This document shows, piece by piece, positions 1-7,045 of a stretch of 64,000 nucleotides of DNA. The translations under genes and the position numbers were made by a program. The stretch covers positions 1 through 64,000 of the forward strand of contig NZ_JAFVMF010000008.1 of the NCBI RefSeq assembly GCF_017377715.1, read 5' to 3'. How positions within the stretch are numbered: position 1 is the stretch's first letter; each line of letters begins with the position of its first letter. Under the pieces are notes generated by a model. The model made no database searches and had not been told where the DNA came from. It worked only from the letters and a program-made list of their open reading frames with translations. This DNA is from Acetobacter sacchari (GTDB lineage Bacteria > Pseudomonadota > Alphaproteobacteria > Acetobacterales > Acetobacteraceae).

Positions 1-116
1 GCGTCCACATCCAGAGCTTGAATCACATCAGACCGATTTTCCAAACAGGCTCTTAAATGTAAGGCTTGAAGTTGAAGCCAGACAATAAAGCCTCCCCTTC
101 CTGATGAGGCGATCAT
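1..116 (-). CDS. possible N-terminal fragment of an unknown protein cut by the left edge
   Basis: Reading the minus strand from an ATG at 116-114, the frame stays open to the left edge for 38 codons (start MIASSGRGGF, later LRACLENRSDVIQALDVDA). I do not recognise the protein. The stretch is short enough for the open frame to be chance, and no clear ribosome binding site was seen. Confidence 0.2.
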   Translation of the reverse strand, partial: MIASSGRGGFIVWLQLQALHLRACLENRSDVIQALDVD

Positions 117-531
117 TAAGCGCGATCGTTGGCTTCGTGCGTGCCGTGCGTGGAGCGCATGTGGTCCACGAGGCGTCGGGAAATGGAATTTCGAGCGGAG
201 TAAGTGGCCGGTCTTGAGCCGTCCGAAGGAAGTTCGTCTTCGGGCGCCTAAAGGGTTGATTAAGCGGCAGTGATTCGCCTGCGGCTAAGAGAGTCGAAAT
301 GTTTATTTTCTGAGGACGTAAGTTTTTCTAAATTTATCGTATTCAAGTCAAAGTATTTCAGGGTTGATTTCAGCTTTTTAACTTTATGAGCGGTGCGCTG
401 TGACGCCATTACATATACGTAATGTGGATGGATGTTCAACGCAATCACGCAATTGAGATGAAACTTTATCTGACGTATGCGGAAAAGTAGTTAACAAGCA
501 ACAAGCCCAAAAAATGGGCGCAAGGCCAGAA
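117..531. other. intergenic region upstream of the porin gene
   Basis: No convincing gene. Positions about 290-440 are clearly richer in A+T than the surroundings and are the likely promoter zone for oprB. A short stem-loop (CCGAAG / CTTCGG) lies near 223-243 without a T-run. A 62-codon minus-strand frame (260-448) has no ribosome site or recognisable domain and is not called. Confidence 0.4.
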
Positions 532-2190
532 ATGAAAACGGAAATCGGCGCACTCGCCGCTGGAGATTCGTATCCGGCGAGCCAGAAGCCAGATCGCAGT
601 GCTCCCGCACGTCCGCGTTTTGTCCCAACCGTCGTAGCTGCAATGGGGCTGTTCGCTGGAACTGCAGAGGCGCAAGAGGCTCTCCCCGTTGCAGGTCGAA
701 GCACGGACCTTGCCGTGCACGCTCACACCTCATGGGCTACTGGTCCTATCGATCACGATCCAGCCAGCCCAGCACGAACATTATCCGGAGACCGGGTTAC
801 GCGGATCATTACGATTCCGTCGGTTACGTCGGGGCAAGCGCCGAATAAAATTGAAATAGCTCCAATGTTTTCTCCTGAAGTTTTTTCGGGATTTTTTCCG
901 CCGCAATGGGATGCGCACCGTAATACGTTGCTGGAGGACCAATATTTCGCTCCGTCTCCGACGACCCAGCATCTGTTGCCGTCTTTGAACGGCTTCAGGC
1001 AAAGACTGGGTAATTACGGCGTCGGATTTCAGATGTCGTACAAGGCCGAAGCGCTAGGCGTCGCCAGTGGCGGTAAAGAGCGCGGGATGGAGTATATACA
1101 CGAGGTCAACTTCCGCGTGGACCTCGATCTAAAGAAAATGCTCGGATTAGATGGCTGGTCCGTACATGGCCTGATCCTTGAGCGGGCAGGCCGCTCGGTC
1201 GGTAAACAAAAGCTCGGCGATTATTACATAAATTATGGAGAAATATACGGTCTTTCAGGAAATTCGGCGGCGCATCTTGGGTTTCTCTACGCCGAAAAAA
1301 GGCTCCTGAACAATCGGGTCGACATTATTTTTGGTCGTATGCCGCTTAGCACCGACTTCGCGACCTCTCCGCTGATCTGCACCTTTATGCTGCTCTGCTC
1401 TGCTCCGGTCGCATTGAAGCTTGACGCGGGTCTCAGTGTCTATCCGAAAGCGTCATGGGGGGCGCGCATTCGGATGCGTCCGACGCGCGACACAGTGCTT
1501 CAATTCGGCGCGTATCAGGTTCGCCCGACCGCAAGCGACATCAGCGGCTGGGCGTGGGCTGGCGAAGAGACTACCGGTGCGGCGTTCCCCGTGGAATTCA
1601 CGTGGCAACCGTTTTTCGGATCAAAAAAACTCGTCGGGCATTACAAGGTCGGCTACATGCACGACACCTCGATCTATGCGGATAACATCGGGAAGCTATC
1701 GCCTGCTCTGGCGAAAGGGAATGGTGTATTCGCGCGTACGTCGCAAAGAGATTCGGTCTGGGTGTTGTTTGACCAGATGATTTATCGCAGCGGCGGCGTG
1801 ACGCAGATGGACGGCGCCTACGTTCTGGCAGGGTATGTCCACAACACGCCGCGCAATTCGATCTATTCGGATGAAGCGTGGGCGGGAGCGTCGTTTGCCG
1901 GGTTGATTCCCGGACGAAATCACGATCGTCTGGGCGTGTTATACAACTATTATCGGGTGAGCCCGAGGCTGGAGACCGGCCAGCGCATTCGCGAGGATGC
2001 AGGGTTCAGTCTGGACGCCACCGTCGCGGGTCCGCAGAAAACCACATCGGTGATCGAGGTGAACTACGGTATCGACGCCATGCACGGTTTGCTCATCCAG
2101 CCGGAGTTCGAATATGTCTTTCGGCCGGGTGGCACCAGCCGAATTCCGAACGCGGCGGTGTTGGGCGTGAAAGTCATCGGGATTTTGTAG
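532..2190 (+). CDS. oprB: OprB-family carbohydrate-selective outer-membrane porin
   Basis: Predicted outer-membrane beta-barrel for diffusion of sugars into the periplasm. The body carries OprB-like strand patterns, for example RLGNYGVGFQMSYKAEALG, ERAGRSVGKQKLGD and DIIFGRMPLSTDFATSPL. The N-terminus is unusual: about 30 polar residues precede a hydrophobic stretch (FVPTVVAAMGLFAGTAEAQ) that resembles a signal peptide with an AEA cleavage site. An ATG at 514 is in frame, but the ATG at 532 has an AAGG six bases upstream, so I prefer it (552 aa). An internal start nearer the hydrophobic stretch cannot be excluded. The C-terminus ends in Leu, not the more usual Phe. It stands alone, with a terminator at 2416-2446. 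The family call is firm; substrate specificity is not visible. Confidence 0.85.
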   Translation: MKTEIGALAAGDSYPASQKPDRSAPARPRFVPTVVAAMGLFAGTAEAQEALPVAGRSTDLAVHAHTSWATGPIDHDPASPARTLSGDRVTRIITIPSVTSGQAPNKIEIAPMFSPEVFSGFFPPQWDAHRNTLLEDQYFAPSPTTQHLLPSLNGFRQRLGNYGVGFQMSYKAEALGVASGGKERGMEYIHEVNFRVDLDLKKMLGLDGWSVHGLILERAGRSVGKQKLGDYYINYGEIYGLSGNSAAHLGFLYAEKRLLNNRVDIIFGRMPLSTDFATSPLICTFMLLCSAPVALKLDAGLSVYPKASWGARIRMRPTRDTVLQFGAYQVRPTASDISGWAWAGEETTGAAFPVEFTWQPFFGSKKLVGHYKVGYMHDTSIYADNIGKLSPALAKGNGVFARTSQRDSVWVLFDQMIYRSGGVTQMDGAYVLAGYVHNTPRNSIYSDEAWAGASFAGLIPGRNHDRLGVLYNYYRVSPRLETGQRIREDAGFSLDATVAGPQKTTSVIEVNYGIDAMHGLLIQPEFEYVFRPGGTSRIPNAAVLGVKVIGIL

Positions 2191-2415
2191 TTTATTTTGA
2201 TACGAACCGCCGGGCGAATGGGGTCGGCGCCATTCTGTCGAGCATAATGGTCGATGGCATAGGGTCATATGACGACGCTGCCGTCATCTGGTGGGCGCCG
2301 CAGACGTTGAAAAGATTGATGGAGTGTCTGGACTGATGCTCAGCGATCGACCCTAAATGACCAGTCGATCCGCCATTTCAGCCTTTGTAGAAAGAGGGCG
2401 TTATCGATGTTTTGA

Positions 2416-2446
2416 AACCCGGCTACATGGAGTAGCCAGGTTTTTT
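2416..2446 (+). terminator. rho-independent terminator between oprB and the tautomerase gene
   Basis: Stem AACCCGGCTAC (2416-2426) pairs with GTAGCCAGGTT (2432-2442) with one mismatch and a 5-nt loop, followed by T6 from 2441. It lies between converging genes, and its left part overlaps the last codons and stop of the minus-strand tautomerase gene, so it may serve both strands. Confidence 0.7.
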
Positions 2447-2650
2447 GTAGAGATGGCTCTCTTTCTGAACGATGTCAGGCAGGTAAACCTGATTGCGCCA
2501 GTCAGGCGGTTGAACCTCTTCGAAGCTGATCGACACTGCATCATTTCCGTAACCAAGAATGGCAGTCACATTTTCCGTTATAGCTTCGGCAAGTCGCAGT
2601 TTTTTTTGCTCGGACTGCCCGGGCCACAGTTTTATAATTACATGCGGCAT
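2423..2650 (-). CDS. tautomerase family protein (PptA/4-oxalocrotonate tautomerase type)
   Basis: A 75-residue enzyme of the 4-oxalocrotonate tautomerase superfamily, in which Pro1 acts as general base after Met removal. The sequence begins MPHVIIKLWPG, with the Pro directly after Met, and ends KKPGYSM, both strongly resembling E. coli PptA (YdcE). The length matches the family. A GAGG lies six bases upstream of the ATG. It follows the SDR gene by 8 bp, so it is the last gene of a cupin-SDR-tautomerase operon. The physiological substrate is unknown; small carbonyl or aromatic breakdown products would suit the neighbours. Confidence 0.85.
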   Translation of the reverse strand: MPHVIIKLWPGQSEQKKLRLAEAITENVTAILGYGNDAVSISFEEVQPPDWRNQVYLPDIVQKESHLYKKPGYSM

Positions 2651-2658
2651 GAATCACC

Positions 2659-3402
2659 TCACCAAGGCTGACTGGTTGGACCGATCGTAAATTCGTTTAT
2701 GTTGGTGTCTTCAGGCGCGTCGATCGCAAATGAAACCACGCTTGCAACCCGCTCGGGAGAGATGGCGTATTGGCTGTAAAGATTTTTCATCGCTGCAGCC
2801 GCGGTTGGATCAGAGATGCCGCCTAGCAGTTCTGTATTGATCGCCGCCGGATAGATGGTCGATGTGCGGATGTTGGAGCCTTCCATGGCGGATTCCATGC
2901 GAAGCACCTCCATGAAGTCGCGAACGAACCATTTGGTGCCCCCATAAATGGCGCTGCCCGGATAGGCTTTGAGACCTGCGACGGAAGAAACTGCAATGAC
3001 CTGCCCCGATTTCTGCGCCAGAAAGAGAGGCATGGACGCTGCGACGCCGTTTAACACCCCCTTTATGTTGATATCGACGGCTGCGTTCCACTCGTCCGTT
3101 TTCAACGCGGAAACTGGCGATGTGGGCATCAGGCCAGCGTTGAGAAAGATGACGTCGACACAGCCGAACCTGTCTTCAGCGAGGCGAATTATCGCGTCGT
3201 TGTCGGCTGGGCTGGTCACGTCCATCGCAACGAAGGCGGCCGAGCCGCCTTCGGCTTCTATCGATTCGGCTATGGCCTTGAGACGATCTTCTCTCCGGGC
3301 GCCGAGCACGACTTTCGCCCCCTGACGCGCCAGCAAGCGGGCGCTCGCCTCGCCAATGCCCGAAGACGCCCCCGTTATTACGACGACCTTGTTTTCAATC
3401 AT
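2659..3402 (-). CDS. short-chain dehydrogenase/reductase (SDR)
   Basis: A classical 247-residue SDR that oxidises or reduces a carbonyl or hydroxyl group with NAD(P). Visible motifs are the cofactor loop TGASSGIG (10-17), NAG (88-90), the catalytic Ser in VSS (about 139-140) and YxxxK (Tyr153, Lys157). An Arg-rich stretch after the second strand (GARRED, 34-39) favours NADP. It is the middle gene of a three-gene minus-strand operon, 28 bp after the cupin gene and 8 bp before the tautomerase. The divergent LysR gene at 3944 is the likely regulator. The substrate is not predictable from sequence alone. Confidence 0.9.
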   Translation of the reverse strand: MIENKVVVITGASSGIGEASARLLARQGAKVVLGARREDRLKAIAESIEAEGGSAAFVAMDVTSPADNDAIIRLAEDRFGCVDVIFLNAGLMPTSPVSALKTDEWNAAVDINIKGVLNGVAASMPLFLAQKSGQVIAVSSVAGLKAYPGSAIYGGTKWFVRDFMEVLRMESAMEGSNIRTSTIYPAAINTELLGGISDPTAAAAMKNLYSQYAISPERVASVVSFAIDAPEDTNINEFTIGPTSQPW

Positions 3403-3430
3403 TGTTTTTTATCTCGCGAAAATTGTCTCG

Positions 3431-3826
3431 TCAGACGCCGTATTGCTGGTCCGAGACCTGCTCCATCCAGTCGACGACCGTGCCATTTTCGACTTCCTGA
3501 ATGGCGATATGGGTCATGGCTGTGGCAGGCGCGGCACCGTGCCAATGTTTTTCTCCGGGCTCGAAAAATACGACGTCTCCCGGACGAATCTCTTCGAGAG
3601 CGCCGCCCCAGCGCTGCGCACGCCCAACGCCCGACGTGACGACGATGGTCTGGCCAAGTGGATGCGTGTGCCACGCAGTACGCGCGCCGGGCTCGAAAGT
3701 GACGCTTGCGCCCTGCACTCGATCCGGGGCCGCCGGGTTAAAAAGCGAGTCGATGCGGACCGTGCCTGTGAACCAGTCCTCTGGACCTCTCATTGAAGGT
3801 TTATGTCCTGCACGGAAAATTTCCAT
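3431..3826 (-). CDS. small cupin-domain protein
   Basis: A 131-residue single-domain cupin. Both cupin motifs are present: [14 protein letters not shown] (first, metal-binding His residues) and [10 protein letters not shown] (second). Proteins of this length and pattern are often annotated as cupin or (R)-mandelonitrile lyase-like; some are Mn or Fe dependent. The ribosome site AGGAAG lies six bases upstream of the ATG and sits inside a 14-nt inverted-repeat arm (3829-3842), which may control its translation. It is the first gene of the cupin-SDR-tautomerase operon and is divergent from a LysR gene. Confidence 0.88.
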   Translation of the reverse strand: MEIFRAGHKPSMRGPEDWFTGTVRIDSLFNPAAPDRVQGASVTFEPGARTAWHTHPLGQTIVVTSGVGRAQRWGGALEEIRPGDVVFFEPGEKHWHGAAPATAMTHIAIQEVENGTVVDWMEQVSDQQYGV

Positions 3827-3828
3827 GT

Positions 3829-3879
3829 TATCTTCCTGTCTGTCACATGCTGATGGCGCGGCTCGCAGGCAGGAAGATA
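3829..3879. promoter_or_regulatory. long inverted repeat between cupin gene and divergent LysR gene
   Basis: TATCTTCCTGTCTG (3829-3842) and CAGGCAGGAAGATA (3866-3879) are inverted repeats matching at 13 of 14 positions, 23 nt apart. The arm next to the cupin start contains that gene's AGGAAG ribosome site. It could be an operator for the LysR protein or an mRNA hairpin that hides the ribosome site. Confidence 0.5.
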
Positions 3880-3943
3880 GGCGAAGCTTGCGGTCTGTGA
3901 TTAGGGTGCATAGGGTTCACGCATCATTGAAATAAGCTCAGCA

Positions 3944-4840
3944 ATGCCACGCGATCATATCAACGAAATAACCGCCTTTCTGACTGTCGCCAGAGAGAGG
4001 AGCTTCACGCGAGCCGCTGCCGAGCTAGGCGTCACGCCCTCTGCCCTAAGTCATACGGTCAAGGGGTTGGAAGAAAGGCTGGGTCTCAGGCTGCTTTCGC
4101 GCACGACAAGAAATGTGGCCACTACGGACGCCGGTGAACGTTTGTTGCAGCGGATGGGGCCATTGTTTGAGCAGGTGTCGGCCGAGCTTGATTCAATTAC
4201 AGCCCTTCGCGACAAGCCGGCGGGGACCATTCGGATCACCTGCGTCGATGTAGCGATCGAGCTCGTGTTTCGTCCCAAACTTGCCGAATTCCTCCGGCGA
4301 TATCCCGATATAAGTGTGGAAATCAGCATGGATTACGCATTCATTGACATTGTCGCTGAGCGTTTTGATGGCGGCGTACGTATAGGCGAATCCATAGAGC
4401 GCGACATGGTCGCTACGCGCATCGGCCCTGACTGGCGCTTCTGTGTCGTCGGAGCCCCTGCATATTTTGAACATCGCCCTGTTCCGGACACACCTCAGGA
4501 ACTCGGGGGCCACAACTGTATCAACATGCGGATGGCAACTGCTGGAGGAAACCTTCGGTGGGAATTTCGTAGCCCCGAAGGTGAAGATTTTACATTGCGT
4601 GTTTCCGGGCAGGCTACTTTCAGCAACGCAATGTTGGTATTACAAGGCGCCTTGGATGGTTTGGGTCTTGGATACGTTCCATATGTGCTGGCTAAACCAT
4701 ATCTGGATGACGGCAGACTTATGGAAGTCCTGTCGGAGTGGTGTCCAGAGTATGAGGGGTATCATCTTTATTATCCCAGCCGAAAGCTTCACTCGCCCGC
4801 CTTCGCCGCGTTCGTCGAAGCGATGCGTTATCGCAACTGA
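3944..4840 (+). CDS. LysR-type transcriptional regulator
   Basis: A 298-residue LTTR. The N-terminal winged HTH (about 5-65) contains the typical FLTVARERSFTRAAAELG and SALSHTVKGLEERLG stretches, followed by a periplasmic-binding-like effector domain. The C-terminal YHLYYPSRKLHSPAFAAF region is nearly the same pattern as in the second LysR protein (11366-12277), so the two are paralogues of the same subgroup. It is divergent from the cupin-SDR-tautomerase operon with 117 bp between the starts, the usual layout for an LTTR and its target. The effector is unknown. Confidence 0.92.
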   Translation: MPRDHINEITAFLTVARERSFTRAAAELGVTPSALSHTVKGLEERLGLRLLSRTTRNVATTDAGERLLQRMGPLFEQVSAELDSITALRDKPAGTIRITCVDVAIELVFRPKLAEFLRRYPDISVEISMDYAFIDIVAERFDGGVRIGESIERDMVATRIGPDWRFCVVGAPAYFEHRPVPDTPQELGGHNCINMRMATAGGNLRWEFRSPEGEDFTLRVSGQATFSNAMLVLQGALDGLGLGYVPYVLAKPYLDDGRLMEVLSEWCPEYEGYHLYYPSRKLHSPAFAAFVEAMRYRN

Positions 4841-4935
4841 GCATCGTTGAAATATTGTATTCTATCGCAGCGTTTTTTTTGAAACGAAATCTCGGACCTG
4901 TTACTTCAACTCGAACGCCGCTGTCCCGCGCGTCG

Positions 4936-6366
4936 TTATTTTTCTTCAAATGGGAAAGGCAACGCGGCCCGCTGATTGACGTCCGGCGTCAATCTGTGCG
5001 CGAGCGGAGGGAAAGCGCGGGAGCGGCAATCCACCCAGTCGCAAAGATGGCACGATATGCCGATCGGAGTTGCTTTTGCTTCCAGGTTGAGGCGCTCCCC
5101 ATAAACCAGTTCCTTGGCGCGAGAGACGTCGCATCCGATGGCGACAGTCTGTCTTGGCCTTGGCTCGCCCCAGCGGGATACTCCGCTGGAGATCGTGCGC
5201 GCGACCGACAGGTAGCTCATGCCGTTGGTGAAGGAGCCGATCTGGACCTGAATCTCTCCGGGTGTTGAAAACGCTGTGCAGGCGTTCCATTGCGGGCAGG
5301 GGTTACCCTGACGCGGCATTGGAAAGCCGCATGAAGAAAAGCTTTTCGTGATGTTGCCTGCGGGGTCGAGGCGCGCGAAAAACAGAGGCACGCCTCGTGC
5401 GCCCGGCCGCTGCAGGCTGGCCAGCCTTTGAGCCGCCTGCTGGAACGAAACGCCAAAGCGCACCGTGAGAATGTCGAGGTCGTAGCGCAGGGAAACTGCG
5501 GCGTTCAGATAGGCTGTGTATGGCATCAGCAATGCGCCGGCGGCGTAGTTTGCAAGGCCGATATGCAGAAAGGTCCGCGCCTCTTCCGAACTTGGCGCGG
5601 CGTCTTTTATGACGTTCTCGATCGCTTCGCGTGCTTCAAACAGCATCATCTGGAAGGCGAGGTGAAACCCGCGGCTTTCGCGGGGAACGAGATCGGAAAG
5701 GATCAGCACGCGCGACGACGGGTCGTAGCGGCGCAGCACGTCGTCTACGGGCAGGACGCGGACGATGACTCCGTGACGCTGGCGCAACCTGGTCGCGATG
5801 GCGTGGTTGGTTTCAGCCTGCGGCAACGCTTCTCCCGCCGAAAACCCCAGATCACGGGCCATGTCGGCGCGAACGGCCTCCGCCACAGCTTCCAGTTCAG
5901 GAAAATAGTTCATCCGCTCGTCGTAAATGCGGCGAACTTCGTCCTGCGGGAGAATGACGCGCCGTCCTCCGGGCAGCGAAATCGACTCCGCATCGTGTCG
6001 TGCGGCGCGAAACGCCTGATGCAGCGTCAACACCGCGCGCGCGACTGTCGGCTGCGCCGCCAAGGTCGTGATCTCGTGGGCGGAGCCTTCCAGATCGGTG
6101 CCCAGTTCCGGATCTGACAGGGCTTCGCGCAGAAGGTTCTCGACCTTCTGTTCCTCTGTTCCCGAAAGGGTTTCGATGTTGACGTCGAGCGCGCGGGTGA
6201 ACTTGATAAGCAGCGACGCGGTCACGGAGCGCTGGTCGTGCTCGATAAGGTTCAGGTAGCTGGCGGAAATGCCCAACCGCGCGGCGAGCGCCTGCTGGGA
6301 TAATCCTCTTTCCAGACGAAGACGGCGCACGATTCGGCCGATGCGTGTTCCGGGACTGCTGCTCAT
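4936..6366 (-). CDS. XRE-family short-chain fatty acid/acetate metabolism regulator (ScfR/RamB type)
   Basis: A 476-residue regulator with an N-terminal HTH_3 domain (about 8-64: RLRLERGLSQQALAARLG, SYLNLIEHDQR), an ImmA/IrrE-like central region, and the C-terminal DUF2083-like domain of short-chain fatty acyl regulators. The late Cys-rich stretch ISCHLCDWVDCRSRAFPP is characteristic of this group. The central region lacks an HExxH motif, so protease activity is unlikely. In Corynebacterium, the family member RamB controls isocitrate lyase and malate synthase genes. Here the gene is divergent from malate synthase and close to isocitrate lyase. TGTAAA/TTTACA palindromes precede both this gene and aceA, suggesting auto- and cross-regulation. 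Confidence 0.88.
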   Translation of the reverse strand: MSSSPGTRIGRIVRRLRLERGLSQQALAARLGISASYLNLIEHDQRSVTASLLIKFTRALDVNIETLSGTEEQKVENLLREALSDPELGTDLEGSAHEITTLAAQPTVARAVLTLHQAFRAARHDAESISLPGGRRVILPQDEVRRIYDERMNYFPELEAVAEAVRADMARDLGFSAGEALPQAETNHAIATRLRQRHGVIVRVLPVDDVLRRYDPSSRVLILSDLVPRESRGFHLAFQMMLFEAREAIENVIKDAAPSSEEARTFLHIGLANYAAGALLMPYTAYLNAAVSLRYDLDILTVRFGVSFQQAAQRLASLQRPGARGVPLFFARLDPAGNITKSFSSCGFPMPRQGNPCPQWNACTAFSTPGEIQVQIGSFTNGMSYLSVARTISSGVSRWGEPRPRQTVAIGCDVSRAKELVYGERLNLEAKATPIGISCHLCDWVDCRSRAFPPLAHRLTPDVNQRAALPFPFEEK

Positions 6367-6373
6367 GGGTTGA

Positions 6374-6412
6374 TTTACAAATGTTCAGGGTTGTTTGTAA
6401 AGATGTTTACAA
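6374..6412. promoter_or_regulatory. operator-like palindrome cluster upstream of the ScfR/RamB-type gene
   Basis: TTGTAAA (6395-6401) and TTTACAA (6406-6412) form a perfect inverted repeat around GATG. A third copy, TTTACAA, lies at 6374-6380, 32 bp (about three helical turns) from the matching half-site. The cluster is immediately upstream of the regulator's start, suggesting autoregulation. A related palindrome is at 15199-15217 before aceA. Confidence 0.6.
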
Positions 6413-6502
6413 CATTCACAGGCAGAATGACCTTTCCATCTGGAAGTATTCGCCGCGTTCATCCTAACTGACGTCACGAACGATCAATGGGGAGCGGCTG
6501 TC

Positions 6503-6880
6503 ATGTCGATCCAGGGTGGTTGGGTCTGGGTGGACGATCTGGGGCGAGGCGCGAGCAATGTTGCATGCAGCGGGGTCAGCGGCTGCGGCTTCCTTGAGAT
6601 TGGAGGAGCTTTTGCGCAGGCAGGCGCCTTGCGCTTGCCGAAACTGTTACGTGAGAACTCGCAGTCTGGTCATGCGACCGTCTGGCGGGCAGGAATAGGC
6701 GGCGACATTGTGGTGGGCGAGATGACGTGTTGCATGCGCGGAATCCATGCAGGCCCGCTTGATGTGGCTGCCACAATCGCCAGCGGCGGAACGTCTACGA
6801 CGGTCGCCATGCATGGCTCCACCGGAAGCGGTCGACTTCGCAGGAAGGCGGCGTCCGGAAAGGATAAGACTCCGGACTAA
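6503..6880 (+). CDS. uncertain small ORF between regulator and glcB
   Basis: An open frame of 125 codons with a GGGGAG about eight bases before the ATG. The translation is rich in Gly, Ala and Ser, has no signal peptide, membrane segment or recognised motif, and competing open frames exist on the other strand. It could equally be the non-coding 5' region between the divergent regulator and glcB. Except for this frame, a hairpin (6952-6980) and the operator cluster, I see nothing in the 679-bp gap. Confidence 0.22.
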   Translation: MSIQGGWVWVDDLGRGASNVACSGVSGCGFLEIGGAFAQAGALRLPKLLRENSQSGHATVWRAGIGGDIVVGEMTCCMRGIHAGPLDVAATIASGGTSTTVAMHGSTGSGRLRRKAASGKDKTPD

Positions 6881-6951
6881 CGGAGCGCTCTCCCTGCTTG
6901 CGCTTCGTGCAGCGGGGGCGGGGAGTGAACATTTGTGTCTCTGCATCCCGG

Positions 6952-6980
6952 TCCGACCGATCCCGAGTGGGTCGGTCGGA
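6952..6980 (+). promoter_or_regulatory. strong stem-loop in the malate synthase leader
   Basis: TCCGACCGA (6952-6960) and TCGGTCGGA (6972-6980) are perfect inverted repeats, and the stem can extend inward by CCC/GGG with one bulge. It lies 65 bp before the glcB start. The following T5 (6996-7000) is 15 bases away, so it may be a leader hairpin or weak attenuator. Confidence 0.4.
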
Positions 6981-7045
6981 AACCGTTTCAGTGGCTTTTT
7001 GAATTCCGGCGCGTAAAACCAGCGCTGTCAGTGGGAGAATCTGAC

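Noticed and set aside
260..448. 62-codon minus-strand ORF upstream of oprB
   Set aside because: A+T-rich region, no ribosome site, no recognisable domain; more likely the porin promoter.
4936..6366. IrrE-type metalloprotease activity in the ScfR/RamB-like regulator
   Set aside because: No HExxH motif in the central domain; regulation by ligand binding is more likely.
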